Positions 1-8,627 are shown, counted from the stretch's first letter. The stretch is 64,000 nt of DNA from Streptomyces griseorubiginosus (GCF_001514195.1 NZ_KQ948737.1:124001-188000), one strand, 5' to 3'. Notes: generated from the sequence alone by a model not told the origin. Numbers and translations: made by a program.

Positions 1-333
1 GCCGAGGCACTGCTCCTGGGACGCCGAGTCGGCATCGACCTCGCCGCCCTGCACGAGACGCTCGCCGACAGCGCGGCGGGGAGCGACTTCATCCGCCGGG
101 ACCTGCCGGCGTTGTTCGCCGGCGACTACCTTCGCTCGTACGGCCTCCACCGCATCCACGACCAGCTCGAGGTCATCACCGCTGAGGCCCGAGACCTCGG
201 CACCCCACACGAGATGGCCGACACAGTGCTGCGCCTCCACCGGCTGGCATTGGAGCGCTTCGGGCCTGTCGACGGCGAACTCCTCGCCGTGGCCCTGCTG
301 GAGGAAGCCGCCGGTACCCTGCTGCGCCTCTGA
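1..333 (+). CDS. NAD-binding beta-hydroxyacid dehydrogenase, C-terminal part (5' truncated)
   Basis: An open frame runs in from base 1 and ends at TGA 331-333, giving about 110 residues without the N-terminus. The helical stretch with EALLLGRRVGIDLAAL, then AGDYLRSYGLHRIHDQLEV, then a C-terminal EEAAGTLLRL resembles the all-alpha NAD_binding_11 domain of 3-hydroxyisobutyrate / 6-phosphogluconate dehydrogenase-like reductases. In that family this domain builds the dimer and closes the active site. The Rossmann fold and catalytic lysine lie outside the window, so substrate specificity cannot be judged. It converges on the dioxygenase gene at 409-1299. Confidence 0.7.
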   Translation, partial: AEALLLGRRVGIDLAALHETLADSAAGSDFIRRDLPALFAGDYLRSYGLHRIHDQLEVITAEARDLGTPHEMADTVLRLHRLALERFGPVDGELLAVALLEEAAGTLLRL

Positions 334-408
334 CCGGTGCGGTCGCCGGTCCCACAAGAGCATGGACATCCGCGGCTGGGCGCAGCGCAGGGGTGGGGCC
401 AGAAGCAG

Positions 409-1299
409 TTACGGGGTCCCGGTCGGGGCGTCGCTCGGGGGTGTGCCGCCGCCCCCGCTGCCGGCGCCGGTGTTCTCGGCGTCGGGGTCGATGCTCAGGG
501 TGAGGGAGCCCTTGTATCCCTTGGACGGGTCCTTCTTGTGGACGGCCTTGAGGGTCAGCAGGCCGCTGGAGGCGCCGCCGCCGTCGTAGACCATGTCGTC
601 GGCGAGCTTCGTGTAGGTGCCGGTGTGCTTGGCGTACGGTTCCAGCGCGAAGATCGCTTCTGCGGTGTCGTCGTCGAAGAACAGCTGGCCGGTGTAGTTG
701 ACCTTGCCGCCCTCGTAGGTACCGTCCTCCTTCTGACCGCCGGTGTGCACCTTGACGTGGATGTGGCAGGTGCGCGGGATGTACCAGCCGGGGAAGATCG
801 TCTCGAACTTGACGACCCCATGGGCGTTGGCAATCTGGTAGCCGCGCAGGTAGTTGTTGTCGTCGGCGCTGTCGCCCTCCTCGCTCTCGGCGGGGACCGA
901 GCCGCCGGGGCTTGCGGTGGTGTAGCCGGAGTAGTAGCCCCAAGCGTCGCAGTGCCAGATCTCAACGGCGGCCCCCTTGACCGGGGTACAGCCGTCGGTG
1001 GCGTCCACCACGGTGAGGGACACCGTCAGCGGGACACCGCTCTTGCCCTCCGTGATGTCTTTGCGCACCAGAGCGCCGTCGAGGTAGTACGGCCCCTCCG
1101 TGACGCTGGACATCAGCTGCATGCACGCCGCGCCCGCCGAGGTGGCTGTCGAGGACGCGCTCGCCGCGGTCTGGGTGGTCGTGTCGGCGAAGGCCGACTG
1201 ATAGCCGGTGAGAGCGAGGCCTCCGGCCGCGACCGTGCCGCCGCTTACCGCGAGTGCGTGGCGTCGAGTGATGGAGGTGTTCTTGTGGTTTCCCGTCAT
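409..1299 (-). CDS. Secreted intradiol ring-cleavage dioxygenase-like protein
   Basis: This 296-residue protein has a Tat-type signal (TRRHALAVSGG at residues 11-21, hydrophobic core to about 38) and an intradiol dioxygenase fold. The expected non-haem Fe(III) ligands are visible: a Tyr in DAWGYYSGY (residues 118-126), then Tyr173, His179 and His181 in WYIPRTCHIH. Family members cleave catechol or protocatechuate rings between the two hydroxyls. Exported actinobacterial versions are thought to act on plant-derived catechols, which fits the plant-polysaccharide genes nearby. The C-terminal 20 residues are Gly/Pro/Thr rich. No strong Shine-Dalgarno sequence precedes the ATG, so the start is chosen from the signal peptide. 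Confidence 0.88.
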   Translation of the reverse strand: MTGNHKNTSITRRHALAVSGGTVAAGGLALTGYQSAFADTTTQTAASASSTATSAGAACMQLMSSVTEGPYYLDGALVRKDITEGKSGVPLTVSLTVVDATDGCTPVKGAAVEIWHCDAWGYYSGYTTASPGGSVPAESEEGDSADDNNYLRGYQIANAHGVVKFETIFPGWYIPRTCHIHVKVHTGGQKEDGTYEGGKVNYTGQLFFDDDTAEAIFALEPYAKHTGTYTKLADDMVYDGGGASSGLLTLKAVHKKDPSKGYKGSLTLSIDPDAENTGAGSGGGGTPPSDAPTGTP

Positions 1300-1909
1300 G
1301 ATCGTGAACTTACGGAACTGGCCTGTCAGAGAGATGAGTTACAGCTGGCGTAGCGCTGTGGGAGGTGAGTACCGGGGCGGGGAGAGGCTCGGGGTCAGCC
1401 GGGCACAGCGGCTCCGGTGTCACGTTCGACGTGCCGGTGGTGCGTGGCCGGCTGGTACTCCAGTCAGCTCGGCTGTCGCCGACGCGGTCGCACTGCGCGA
1501 GAGTTCCGTTCAGCTGGACGAACTCCGGATCATGCGTCTGTAGATTCCTGGGCAGGCCCGGGGTTCTTTCAGCGAGCAGGCCGGTCACGGCGTTGACGTG
1601 CGCATGGGCGGTGCCGACGGAGTACCGACGCGGTGCGGCAGGACAGGGAATGAACGAGGCTCCTGTGACGGCGAGATAAGGCTTCGAACAACTCCCCCAA
1701 CGGCACGGGGGCTTGGTACGTTGCGACCCCTTACCCCAGCCTCACATGTTTCACCCGATCGTTGGCCACGCTGAAAACTCTCCATGAACAGCCAGGGAAC
1801 CGAAGCGCACGGCGCGGTGACCACTTGGGTGAGCGGATCACACTTCGCCCAACGGAACTGTGTGGACGGTATTTTGAGTTGACATCAATTCAATATTCCC
1901 AGGGGGTAG
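1300..1909. other. Intergenic region between divergent secreted-protein genes
   Basis: No convincing gene is seen in these 610 bases. Open frames here lack ribosome binding sites and protein-like composition. A short hairpin-like element (CCCCC and GGGGG arms) lies near 1687-1707. A TTGACA hexamer at 1879-1884 sits just upstream of the gene starting at 1916, but it has no good -10 partner. Confidence 0.5.
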
Positions 1910-1915
1910 TTGGTC

Positions 1916-2398
1916 GTGCACAGAATCGTGAAGATCAGAACCATAGGGATCTCAGCCATCGCCCTGGCCGCCCTGGGAGCGACTTACGCGGGAGCCACCG
2001 CGAATGCCTCACAAAGGGTCGCTTCCGCGTCCGCCGCTGCGGGCGATGTCTACAAAGCGACGGCAGTGCACTCCATCGGCACAACGGACACGCAGGTCGT
2101 CGCTCTGTCGCTTCCTGCGGGGACGTACACCCTGACCGGTTCCGCCTTCCTCATCTACGCCGACAAGGGGAATTGCAGGGTCACTGGTGGCCCCAACATG
2201 ACCACGCCTCGCGGCAGCGGCTACAACGAGGCTTCGCTGAGCGCGACGGGGACGGTCACCCTGACGACGGCGGGAAAGGTCCAACTGCTGTGCAACAGTG
2301 CGAAGGTCCTAGCCGCGCCGCAGGATCCCGCGGCCAACGGCACGCTCGTGGCCACCAGGGCCGGGCTTTTCGTCGATCAGGGAACCGGCGCGCAGTAG
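1916..2398 (+). CDS. Small secreted protein of unknown function
   Basis: This 160-residue protein starts with a signal peptide (MHRIVKIRTIGISAIALAALGA, cleavage near ATANA). A Thr/Ser/Gly-rich domain with predicted beta strands follows, containing two cysteines (NCRV and LLCN) that could form one disulfide. I do not recognise the family. GTG 1916 is preferred over the in-frame TTG at 1910 because AGGGGG at 1901-1906 is 9 bases from the GTG but only 3 from the TTG. Its location among exported proteins suggests an extracytoplasmic role, but nothing points to a reaction. Confidence 0.75.
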   Translation: MHRIVKIRTIGISAIALAALGATYAGATANASQRVASASAAAGDVYKATAVHSIGTTDTQVVALSLPAGTYTLTGSAFLIYADKGNCRVTGGPNMTTPRGSGYNEASLSATGTVTLTTAGKVQLLCNSAKVLAAPQDPAANGTLVATRAGLFVDQGTGAQ

Positions 2399-2509
2399 TC
2401 CCCGGGCTCCGCAGCCGCCCTCCCCTCACGCCGACGGGGCGCTGTCACCCGGAGGCCTGCGCAGCAGGGCCAGACAGACGCCGGCACTGCAATCACACGT
2501 CCGGCTCGG

Positions 2510-2956
2510 TCAGGCCACCGTGAAGTCGGCCGCCTTGGTGTTCAGGGTCGTGTCGCCGTTCTTGGCGGTGATGAGGACGGCCACATGCCACCGGCCCCGC
2601 GGGGAGTCGTCGGCACCGGTGACAGCCACCTTGTACGTGCACCGCTCGGTGTCGCCGCCCGAGGGCTTGCAGACGGCCGACTCAACGGCGGCCATGTCCT
2701 TGGCCGTCAGCCCCATCTTCGCGAAGGTCGAGTTCGCCGGTCAGGCCAGCACCTTGACGCTCTTCAGCCCGGAGGACGCCGTGACGTCGGCGGTGAAGGT
2801 CAGCGAGCCGCTGCGGGCTCCTTCGGGCGCGATGTAGTGGGCCGTGCTGTGCGTCAGCGCCGGAGGCTGGTTCTGGGCGTGTACGAGGGTGAAGGCACCC
2901 GCACCGCCGAGGACGAGGCCACCGGCGATCACGGACAGAACGACACGACGCGACAT
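2510..2956 (-). pseudogene. DUF5707-type secreted protein interrupted by an in-frame TGA
   Basis: Two frames read as one protein. Residues 1-71 start MSRRVVLSVIAGGLVLGG with a signal peptide and end SSGLKSVKVLA. A TGA at 2743-2741 follows, and the same frame then continues PANSTFAKMGLTAKDM to ADFTVA. Joined, the 148 codons look like a complete DUF5707 protein, a small exported actinobacterial family with an Ig-like beta fold and a Cys pair (here SAVCKPSG and ERCTYKV). In relatives, from memory, the position of the TGA holds a Trp after KVLA, so TGG to TGA is the simplest explanation. Sequencing error or stop-codon readthrough cannot be excluded. Confidence 0.7.
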
Positions 2957-3132
2957 GAGAGATTCCCCTGACTTGCTGAGGTGGATCGGACCGGCGCTCT
3001 CGTCGGCGCCGTGCGTCCATCCTGGCCGCCGGACGGGCTTGGAGTATGAGTACGCCTACTCAACTCCCCCTGGGTCATGACGACATGGAGTCCCCCGGGG
3101 GTGGCGACGCTTCTCCACAGGATCCTTCGCAC

Positions 3133-3420
3133 TCAAGGGCATCGGAGTGATAATCGCGCCAGGGTCGGTGGTCGCGGCCACCGGCACTGCCCATGCACGC
3201 CAACGGTGTACTGCACGCGACGCGTTGCACTCCTTGCTCGCCCCTGGCGGAGGTCGACGGCGTTCGTCATGGCCTGCATTCCGGCGTCGCTGGGGTGGAG
3301 GTGGTCGCCGCTGTCGTAGGCCGGAGGGAGTTGGGCCGTGGGTGCCCCGAGCGGCAGGTGGCGCGAGGTCAGCCCATCTTGCTCACTGGCTTCCGTGGCA
3401 CGGGCGGCGAACGAAGGCTG
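3133..3420 (-). pseudogene. Relic of an SGNH/GDSL hydrolase C-terminus
   Basis: Directly behind the lacI-type gene, and in the same frame past its stop codon, an open stretch encodes PPAYDSGDHLHPSDAGMQ and then AMTNAVDL (roughly 3235-3345). This is the characteristic C-terminal block V of SGNH esterases, with the catalytic Asp and His in DHLHP. Blocks I to III and any start codon are absent, so only the tail survives. The frame stops at 3133-3135. A deletion or rearrangement next to the regulator is the likely origin. The lost enzyme may have been a carbohydrate or rhamnogalacturonan acetylesterase partner of the rhamnosidase, but that is inference. Confidence 0.6.
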
Positions 3421-4443
3421 TCAGGAAGATTCCCGGACCACGAGCTTCGTGCGGAGGATGACGTGGCGCCAGGCCTCGGACTGGTCCTCCATCTCCTCCA
3501 TCAGCAGTCTGACCATGGCCCGCCCCATCTCCTCGAGGGGCTGCCGCACGGTGGTCAGGCGCGGCTCGGTGCGTTCAGCCAGCGGGAAGTCGTCGAAACC
3601 GATGACCGCGACATCCTCCGGTACCCGCCGTCCGGCGGCGCGCAGTGCGTGCAGCGCCCCGGCCGCCGTGGTGTCCGACGCGGCGAGGACGGCGTCGATC
3701 TCGGGATGGCGTTCGAGGAGTTCCGCCATCGCGCGTCGACCGCTCTCCTCGGAGAAGTCACTCTCGGCAACCCATGACCGCGAGTTCATCAGGCCGGCCT
3801 GCGCCAGCGCGTCCTGGTAGCCGCGCAGTCGGCATTGCGCGACGTACATGTCCAGTGGCCCCGTGATGGTGGCGATGGCGGTGCGGCCCTGTTTCAAGAG
3901 GTGGGACACGGCGTCGCGGGCACCGCCCACGTTGTCGGCGTCGACGTAGCTGACGTACTCGTCGCCCGAGCGGCGTCCCAGCAGAACGGTCGGCAACCGT
4001 GCGTCGGCGAGCATGTCCGGCAGTCTGTCGTCCGCGTGGACCGACATCAGCAGGACGCCGTCGACCCGGCCGCCCCGGGCGTACTCGAGGAAGCGCTGCC
4101 GCTCGGTCTCCGAGCGGATCAAGGTCAGCATCAGCTGCATCCCGGTGTCCGCCAGCGCGTCGCCGAGTGAGCGGACGATCTCCGAGAAGAACGGCTCCGC
4201 GAACTGCCTCCAGTCCGGCTCGGTCAGCACGAGTGCCACGGCGTCCGCACGCTGACCGGCCAGGGACCGGGCCGCGAGATTGGGCACGTACCCCAGTTCT
4301 TCGACGGCTCGCTGCACGGCTTGGCGTGTCGACTCCTTGACGCCGGCCGCGTTGTTGATGACCCGGGAGACGGTGCCTCGTCCCACCCCGGCGTGGGCGG
4401 CCACCTCTTCCAGAGTCGGCGCTCCAGGTCGCCGCCTGACCAT
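3421..4443 (-). CDS. LacI family transcriptional regulator
   Basis: This 340-residue protein has an N-terminal LacI helix-turn-helix (TLEEVAAHAGVGRGTVSRV, residues 9-27) with the hinge helix motif NLAARSLAG, then a periplasmic-binding-like sensor domain with VDGVLLMSV, VIGFDDFPLAERTEPRLTTV and a C-terminal KLVVRESS. Start ATG 4443 is chosen because GGGGAGGTG lies 6 bases upstream and the HTH begins normally; longer in-frame starts add non-homologous sequence. It is divergent from the GH78 gene, whose upstream region carries a LacI-type palindrome (4796-4807). It probably represses rhamnoside utilisation and is released by a sugar ligand. Confidence 0.93.
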   Translation of the reverse strand: MVRRRPGAPTLEEVAAHAGVGRGTVSRVINNAAGVKESTRQAVQRAVEELGYVPNLAARSLAGQRADAVALVLTEPDWRQFAEPFFSEIVRSLGDALADTGMQLMLTLIRSETERQRFLEYARGGRVDGVLLMSVHADDRLPDMLADARLPTVLLGRRSGDEYVSYVDADNVGGARDAVSHLLKQGRTAIATITGPLDMYVAQCRLRGYQDALAQAGLMNSRSWVAESDFSEESGRRAMAELLERHPEIDAVLAASDTTAAGALHALRAAGRRVPEDVAVIGFDDFPLAERTEPRLTTVRQPLEEMGRAMVRLLMEEMEDQSEAWRHVILRTKLVVRESS

Positions 4444-4745
4444 GAGCACCTCCCCCGCGCGTGAGATCACCGATCTTACGGGGCGGAGGACTCCGGCACA
4501 TGCCTTCCGCACATGATCGACGTGATGGGGGGATCTCGACAGCAGGCCCTCGGAGTGACGGAGCCTCGGGGCCACCGGGTCCTGTCCGTATCCACGACGC
4601 GACCGCAGGAGTGCCGACTCAGCCTCACCACCGTCCCCCAGCAGCGGTTACGCAATGGTGTCGCACCAGGAGGACCTGCCCCGGGGCGGCGGTCGCCCCG
4701 CGCACATCCGTCCCAGTTCTCGAAGAGACGGTCACTGCACGGCTC

Positions 4746-4817
4746 TTGACACCGTCTCGCGCAGCGGCAAAGAATTCCCGCTGCAAACACCGTGATGAAA
4801 CGATTCAAACACGGTGT
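4746..4817 (+). promoter_or_regulatory. Promoter and nested LacI-type operator of the GH78 gene
   Basis: TTGACA (4746-4751), an 18-base spacer and AAGAAT (4770-4775) form a plausible sigma-70-like promoter. Just downstream lies TGAAACGATTCA (4796-4807), a LacI-family palindrome with a central CG. It sits inside a perfect 8-bp inverted repeat, ACACCGTG (4787-4794) and CACGGTGT (4810-4817). Binding here would block elongation or open-complex escape. Confidence 0.6.
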
Positions 4818-4860
4818 CCCCACGAACACCTCTCTCTCCCAGCCGTCTGGATGCCCCTCT

Positions 4861-4890
4861 CCCGCACCCGCACCCGCACCCGCACCCGCA
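4861..4890 (+). repeat. Five perfect CCCGCA hexamers
   Basis: Five exact head-to-tail copies of CCCGCA occupy the 5' untranslated region of the GH78 gene, ending 10 bases before its AGGAG ribosome binding site. The copy number could vary by slippage. Confidence 0.9.
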
Positions 4891-4910
4891 CCATCACAGC
4901 AGGAGCCCGC

Positions 4911-7900
4911 ATGTCCTCTGTATCGCGTCGATCCATCCTGCGCTCGGCCATAGCCGTGGCGCTCGCACCCACCCTCGGCTCGGCGCTTCTGCCGGGGCTC
5001 GCTCCCGCAGCGTCCGCCGCCGTCTCCTGGACCGCGAAATGGATCTGGGCTCCGACCAGCTCGACGAACCAATGGGTGGCGTTCCGCAGATCGTTCACCC
5101 TGGTCTCCGCCCCGTCGAAGGCCGTTACCCAGATCGCGGCGGACTCCAAGTACTGGCTGTGGGTCAACGGGGCGCTCGTCGTCTTCGACGGTCAGCTCAA
5201 GCGCGGCCCCAACCGCACCGGCACCTACTACGACGAGATCGACCTGGCCCCGTACCTGCGGAGCGGCAGCAACACGGTCGCGCTGCTGGTGTGGTACTTC
5301 GGCAAGCAGGGCTTCTCGCACAGCAGCAGCGGCAGCGGCGGTCTGCTGTTCCAGTCCGACATCACCACCGGTTCGACGACCACCCGGGTGGTCAGTGACA
5401 CCAGCTGGAAGCACACCGTGCACCCGGGCTACTCCAACAACACCAGCGGAACCCAGGTCAACTTCCGCCTGCCCGAGTCGAACGTCTACTACGACGCCCG
5501 TAACGCCGCCGCCCTGTCGGCCTGGGAGTCGACCGGCTTCAACGACAGCGCGTGGAGCGCACCGACCGACTTCGGGGCCGCGGGTGCCGCACCCTGGAAC
5601 GATCTCGTCCGGCGACCGGTCCCGCAGTTCCGCTACTCGGGCCTGAAGTCCTACAGCAATGCGGCATCGCTGCCGTCCACAGGGCAGGGCGCCACCGCCA
5701 TCACCGCCACCTTGCCCTCGAACCTCCAGGTCACCCCGTATCTGAAGGTGGACGCCCCGGCCGGGGCGGTGATCGGCATGCAGACCGACCACTACGCCGA
5801 CGGCGACGGCCTGACCGGCCTCACACCGGGACAGGAGAACAACGTCCGCGCCACCTACGTCTGCACCGGCGGGGTCCAGGAGTTCGAGGCACTGGCCTGG
5901 ATGAGCGGCACGGCGGTGAAGTACACCATCCCCGCGGGTGTCACCATCCTCGACCTGAAATACCGGGAGTCCGGCTACGACACCGACTTCGCCGGATCGT
6001 TCAGCAGCAACGAAGCCTTCTTCGACACCCTGTGGGGCAAGGCGGCGCGCACGATGTACGTCAACATGCGCGACAACTACATGGACTGCCCCACCCGCGA
6101 GCGCGCCCAGTGGTGGGGCGATGTGGTCAACCAGCTCAAAGAGGGCTTCTACACCTTCGACACCCGCTCCCACGCCCTCGGCGCCAAGGCCATCGCCCAG
6201 CTGGCCGCCTGGCAGAAGCCGAGCGGCCAGCTGTACGCGCCGATCCCCTCCACCATCTGGACCGCCGAACTGCCCGTCCAGATGCTCGCCTCGGTGTGGG
6301 CCTTCGGCACGTACCACCTCTACACCGGCAACACCGACGCCGTCTCCGGCACCTACCCGGCGGTCAAGTCGTACCTGAACCTGTGGAGCCTCGACTCGTC
6401 CGGGCTGGTCAGCCATCGCGCCGGGGACTGGGACTGGGAGGACTGGGGCAGCAACATCGACGCCCGCGTCCTGGACAACTGCTGGTACTACCTGGCTCTC
6501 GGCACGGCCATCACCCTCGCCGGGCTCAGCGGCAACAGCGGCGACGTCGCCGCCTGGCAGGCCAAGCGCGACAGCATCAAGGCCAACTTCGACAGCGTGC
6601 TGTGGAACTCCGCCAGGAACGAGTACCGCTCCCCCGGCTACAACGGCGACACCGACGACCGCGCCAACGGCCTGGCCGTCGTCGCCGGCCTCGCGCCCGC
6701 ATCCCGCCACCGGGCGGTCACCGAGGTGCTGCGCACCCACCTCAACGCCAGCCCCTACATGGAGTTCTACGTCCTGGAAGCGCTCTACCTCATGGGCGCC
6801 GCCACCGTCGCCGAGGAGCGGATGCGCAACCGCTACGCCGCTCAGGTCGCCGATCCCGCCTGCTACACCCTGTGGGAGATATGGGACAAGTCGGGTGGCA
6901 CCGACAACCACGCCTGGAACGGCGGCCCGCTGTACGTCATGTCCGCCTACGCCGCCGGCGTCCGCCCCACCAAGCCCGGCTGGGAGACGTACGACGTCGT
7001 CCCGCAGACCGGAACCCTGACGAAGGTCAGCACGGTCACGCCGACCGTCAAGGGCGACATCCGCCTAGACATCACCCGCGACGGCTCCCAGGTCACCCTG
7101 GCCCTCACCTCCCCCGGCGCGACGACCGCGCGGGTGGGTGTTCCGACGTACGGCGGCTCCTCACCGGTCATCAAGGCAAACGGTACGACCGTCTTCACGG
7201 GCGGCGCCGCCACCGGCAGCGTCTCGGGGCTGAGCTACGCGAGCAAGGACTCCGCGTACGTCTACTTCACGCTCCAGCCGGGCACATGGACCTTCACGGT
7301 CACCGGTGCCGGCCGCCTCGACGACCTCGCCCTGGGACGTCCCGTCACCAGCAACAGCAGTCTGGAGAACAGCGACTGGGGCAAGAACCGGCTCACCGAC
7401 GGCAAGCTCGCGAGTGTGAGCGGCGCCAAGGGCTACACCAGCATCGACTTCCCCTCCGCCGACGTCAGCGCGAACCCTGTCTGGGTCGAGATCGATCTCG
7501 GGGCCGACACGGACCTCGACGCCGTACGGCTCTTCCCGCGCACCGACACCCCTGCGGTCGGCGGCGGCACGGCGGGCTTCCCCGTCGACTTCACCATCCA
7601 GACCCGCCCCGACGGATCCGGCACCTACACCACCGTCCGCACGGTGACGGCCGAGCCCAACCCCGGCGGGCTCGTGCAGACGTACGGCTTCAGAACGACG
7701 ACCGCGCGCTACGTGCGCCTCCAGGCCACCAAGCTCGGGACCCCTCCCGTCGACGAGACCACCAAGTACCGCCTCCAGCTGGCCGAACTCACCGTCCCCA
7801 CCGCCGCGACCACCGTCACCGCCAACTACACGCTGGAGAACGGCGACTGGGGCAAGACCCGGCTTCTGGACGGCACCCTCACCAGCGTCGCCGGCTCCAG

Positions 7901-8273
7901 GGGTTTCACCAGCATCGACTTCCCCTCCGCCGACGTCAGCGGCTCACCGTTGTGGATCGAGGTCGACCTCGGCGCCGACCGGGCCATCGGATCGGTCACC
8001 CTGCACCCCCGCACCGACACGGGCGCCGCGGGCGGGGGCACGGCGGGCTTCCCGGTCGACTTCACGTTCCAGACCCGCACCGACGGCGGCACCACCTACA
8101 CCACCGCCCGCACCGTCACCGGCGAGCCCAACCCGAACGGAGCCGCCCAGACCTACACCCTCACCTCAGCGAACGGCCGCTACCTACGCCTGAAGGTCAC
8201 GAGGCTCGGCAAGCCGGCCTCCGACGAGAGCACCAGGTACCGCCTCCAGCTCGCCGAGATCCGTATCAAGTAG
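4911..8273 (+). CDS. Secreted GH78-family alpha-L-rhamnosidase with two C-terminal discoidin-like modules
   Basis: This 1120-residue exported enzyme has a Tat-like signal (SRRSILRSAIAVALAPTLG, to about residue 37), an N-terminal beta-sandwich region (40-340), an (alpha/alpha)6 catalytic region (345-700), a C-terminal beta domain, and two near-identical modules of about 155 residues (806-960 and 965-1120) related to F5/8-type carbohydrate-binding domains. The acidic motif CPTRERAQWWGD near residue 392 and LWEIWDKSGG near 650 correspond to the GH78 active-site segments. The reaction is hydrolysis of terminal alpha-L-rhamnose from plant glycans or glycosides. ATG 4911 follows AGGAG (4901-4905). 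It is under the divergent LacI regulator. Confidence 0.88.
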   Translation: MSSVSRRSILRSAIAVALAPTLGSALLPGLAPAASAAVSWTAKWIWAPTSSTNQWVAFRRSFTLVSAPSKAVTQIAADSKYWLWVNGALVVFDGQLKRGPNRTGTYYDEIDLAPYLRSGSNTVALLVWYFGKQGFSHSSSGSGGLLFQSDITTGSTTTRVVSDTSWKHTVHPGYSNNTSGTQVNFRLPESNVYYDARNAAALSAWESTGFNDSAWSAPTDFGAAGAAPWNDLVRRPVPQFRYSGLKSYSNAASLPSTGQGATAITATLPSNLQVTPYLKVDAPAGAVIGMQTDHYADGDGLTGLTPGQENNVRATYVCTGGVQEFEALAWMSGTAVKYTIPAGVTILDLKYRESGYDTDFAGSFSSNEAFFDTLWGKAARTMYVNMRDNYMDCPTRERAQWWGDVVNQLKEGFYTFDTRSHALGAKAIAQLAAWQKPSGQLYAPIPSTIWTAELPVQMLASVWAFGTYHLYTGNTDAVSGTYPAVKSYLNLWSLDSSGLVSHRAGDWDWEDWGSNIDARVLDNCWYYLALGTAITLAGLSGNSGDVAAWQAKRDSIKANFDSVLWNSARNEYRSPGYNGDTDDRANGLAVVAGLAPASRHRAVTEVLRTHLNASPYMEFYVLEALYLMGAATVAEERMRNRYAAQVADPACYTLWEIWDKSGGTDNHAWNGGPLYVMSAYAAGVRPTKPGWETYDVVPQTGTLTKVSTVTPTVKGDIRLDITRDGSQVTLALTSPGATTARVGVPTYGGSSPVIKANGTTVFTGGAATGSVSGLSYASKDSAYVYFTLQPGTWTFTVTGAGRLDDLALGRPVTSNSSLENSDWGKNRLTDGKLASVSGAKGYTSIDFPSADVSANPVWVEIDLGADTDLDAVRLFPRTDTPAVGGGTAGFPVDFTIQTRPDGSGTYTTVRTVTAEPNPGGLVQTYGFRTTTARYVRLQATKLGTPPVDETTKYRLQLAELTVPTAATTVTANYTLENGDWGKTRLLDGTLTSVAGSRGFTSIDFPSADVSGSPLWIEVDLGADRAIGSVTLHPRTDTGAAGGGTAGFPVDFTFQTRTDGGTTYTTARTVTGEPNPNGAAQTYTLTSANGRYLRLKVTRLGKPASDESTRYRLQLAEIRIK
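7328..8270 (+). repeat. Tandem duplicated C-terminal module inside the GH78 gene
   Basis: Two consecutive segments encode nearly the same sequence. Both contain LENxDWGK, FTSIDFPSADVS or YTSIDFPSADVS, the TD..GGGTAGFPVDFT motif and YRLQLAE. Long stretches are also identical at the DNA level, for example around 7438 and 7910. This indicates a relatively recent intragenic duplication. Confidence 0.85.
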
Positions 8274-8287
8274 CCGCCAGGCAGGAA

Positions 8288-8324
8288 GGGGCGGTGGGTC
8301 GTTCGCCACGAGCCCGCCGCCCCC
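8288..8324. terminator. Convergent GC-rich terminator hairpin
   Basis: GGGGCGGTGGG (8288-8298) pairs with CCCGCCGCCCC (8313-8323), allowing one G-T pair, around a loop of 14 bases. It sits between the converging ends of the GH78 gene and the STAS gene and has no T-run. This is common for actinobacterial terminators. Confidence 0.6.
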
Positions 8325-8339
8325 AATGCCTCCGGACAG

Positions 8340-8627
8340 CTACAGCCCATGGACCGTGGTGAGGTCGGCGAGGCCCGAGATCGTCAGGACGGGGGCGAGG
8401 AGTGGAGTGGCCACGAGTTCGACGCGGTCGGCGCGGGTGAACAGCACGTTGAGGCCCGCGCTGTCCAGGTATCCGACGCCCGTGAGGTCGAGGACGATCG
8501 GGCCACTCGTGGTGTCCAGGGCATCGGCGAGGGCTTCTGTGTTGGTCATGTCGATCTCGCCGACGGCTGTCAGCAGCATCGTGCCGTCGGGCCGCCGGCC
8601 AGGCGTCAGGGTGAGCGGAGTGGTCAT
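8340..8627 (-). CDS. STAS-domain anti-anti-sigma factor
   Basis: This 95-residue protein is a single STAS domain. The hallmark loop DLTGVGYLDSAGLNVLF carries the Ser that an RsbW-type kinase phosphorylates. Unphosphorylated STAS proteins of this class bind the anti-sigma kinase and free its sigma factor. Start ATG 8627 overlaps the stop codon of the upstream hybrid phosphatase (TGATG), so the two are almost certainly translated in a coupled way. The protein may be dephosphorylated by the SpoIIE domain and phosphorylated by the RsbW-like domain of that partner. Confidence 0.88.
   Translation of the reverse strand: MTTPLTLTPGRRPDGTMLLTAVGEIDMTNTEALADALDTTSGPIVLDLTGVGYLDSAGLNVLFTRADRVELVATPLLAPVLTISGLADLTTVHGL

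Noticed and set aside
1879..1884. TTGACA as promoter -35 of the gene at 1916
   Set aside because: A -10 at the correct spacing would overlap the ribosome binding site. Not convincing.
4461..4910. Upstream extension of the GH78 open frame by 150 codons
   Set aside because: The extension covers the promoter, operator and hexamer repeat and has no protein-like character. A good AGGAG and signal peptide start at 4911.
4476..6911. Long antisense frame opposite the GH78 gene (over 800 codons)
   Set aside because: Typical GC-skewed shadow frame. Gly/Val/Arg-rich composition without domains; the sense strand encodes a recognisable enzyme.
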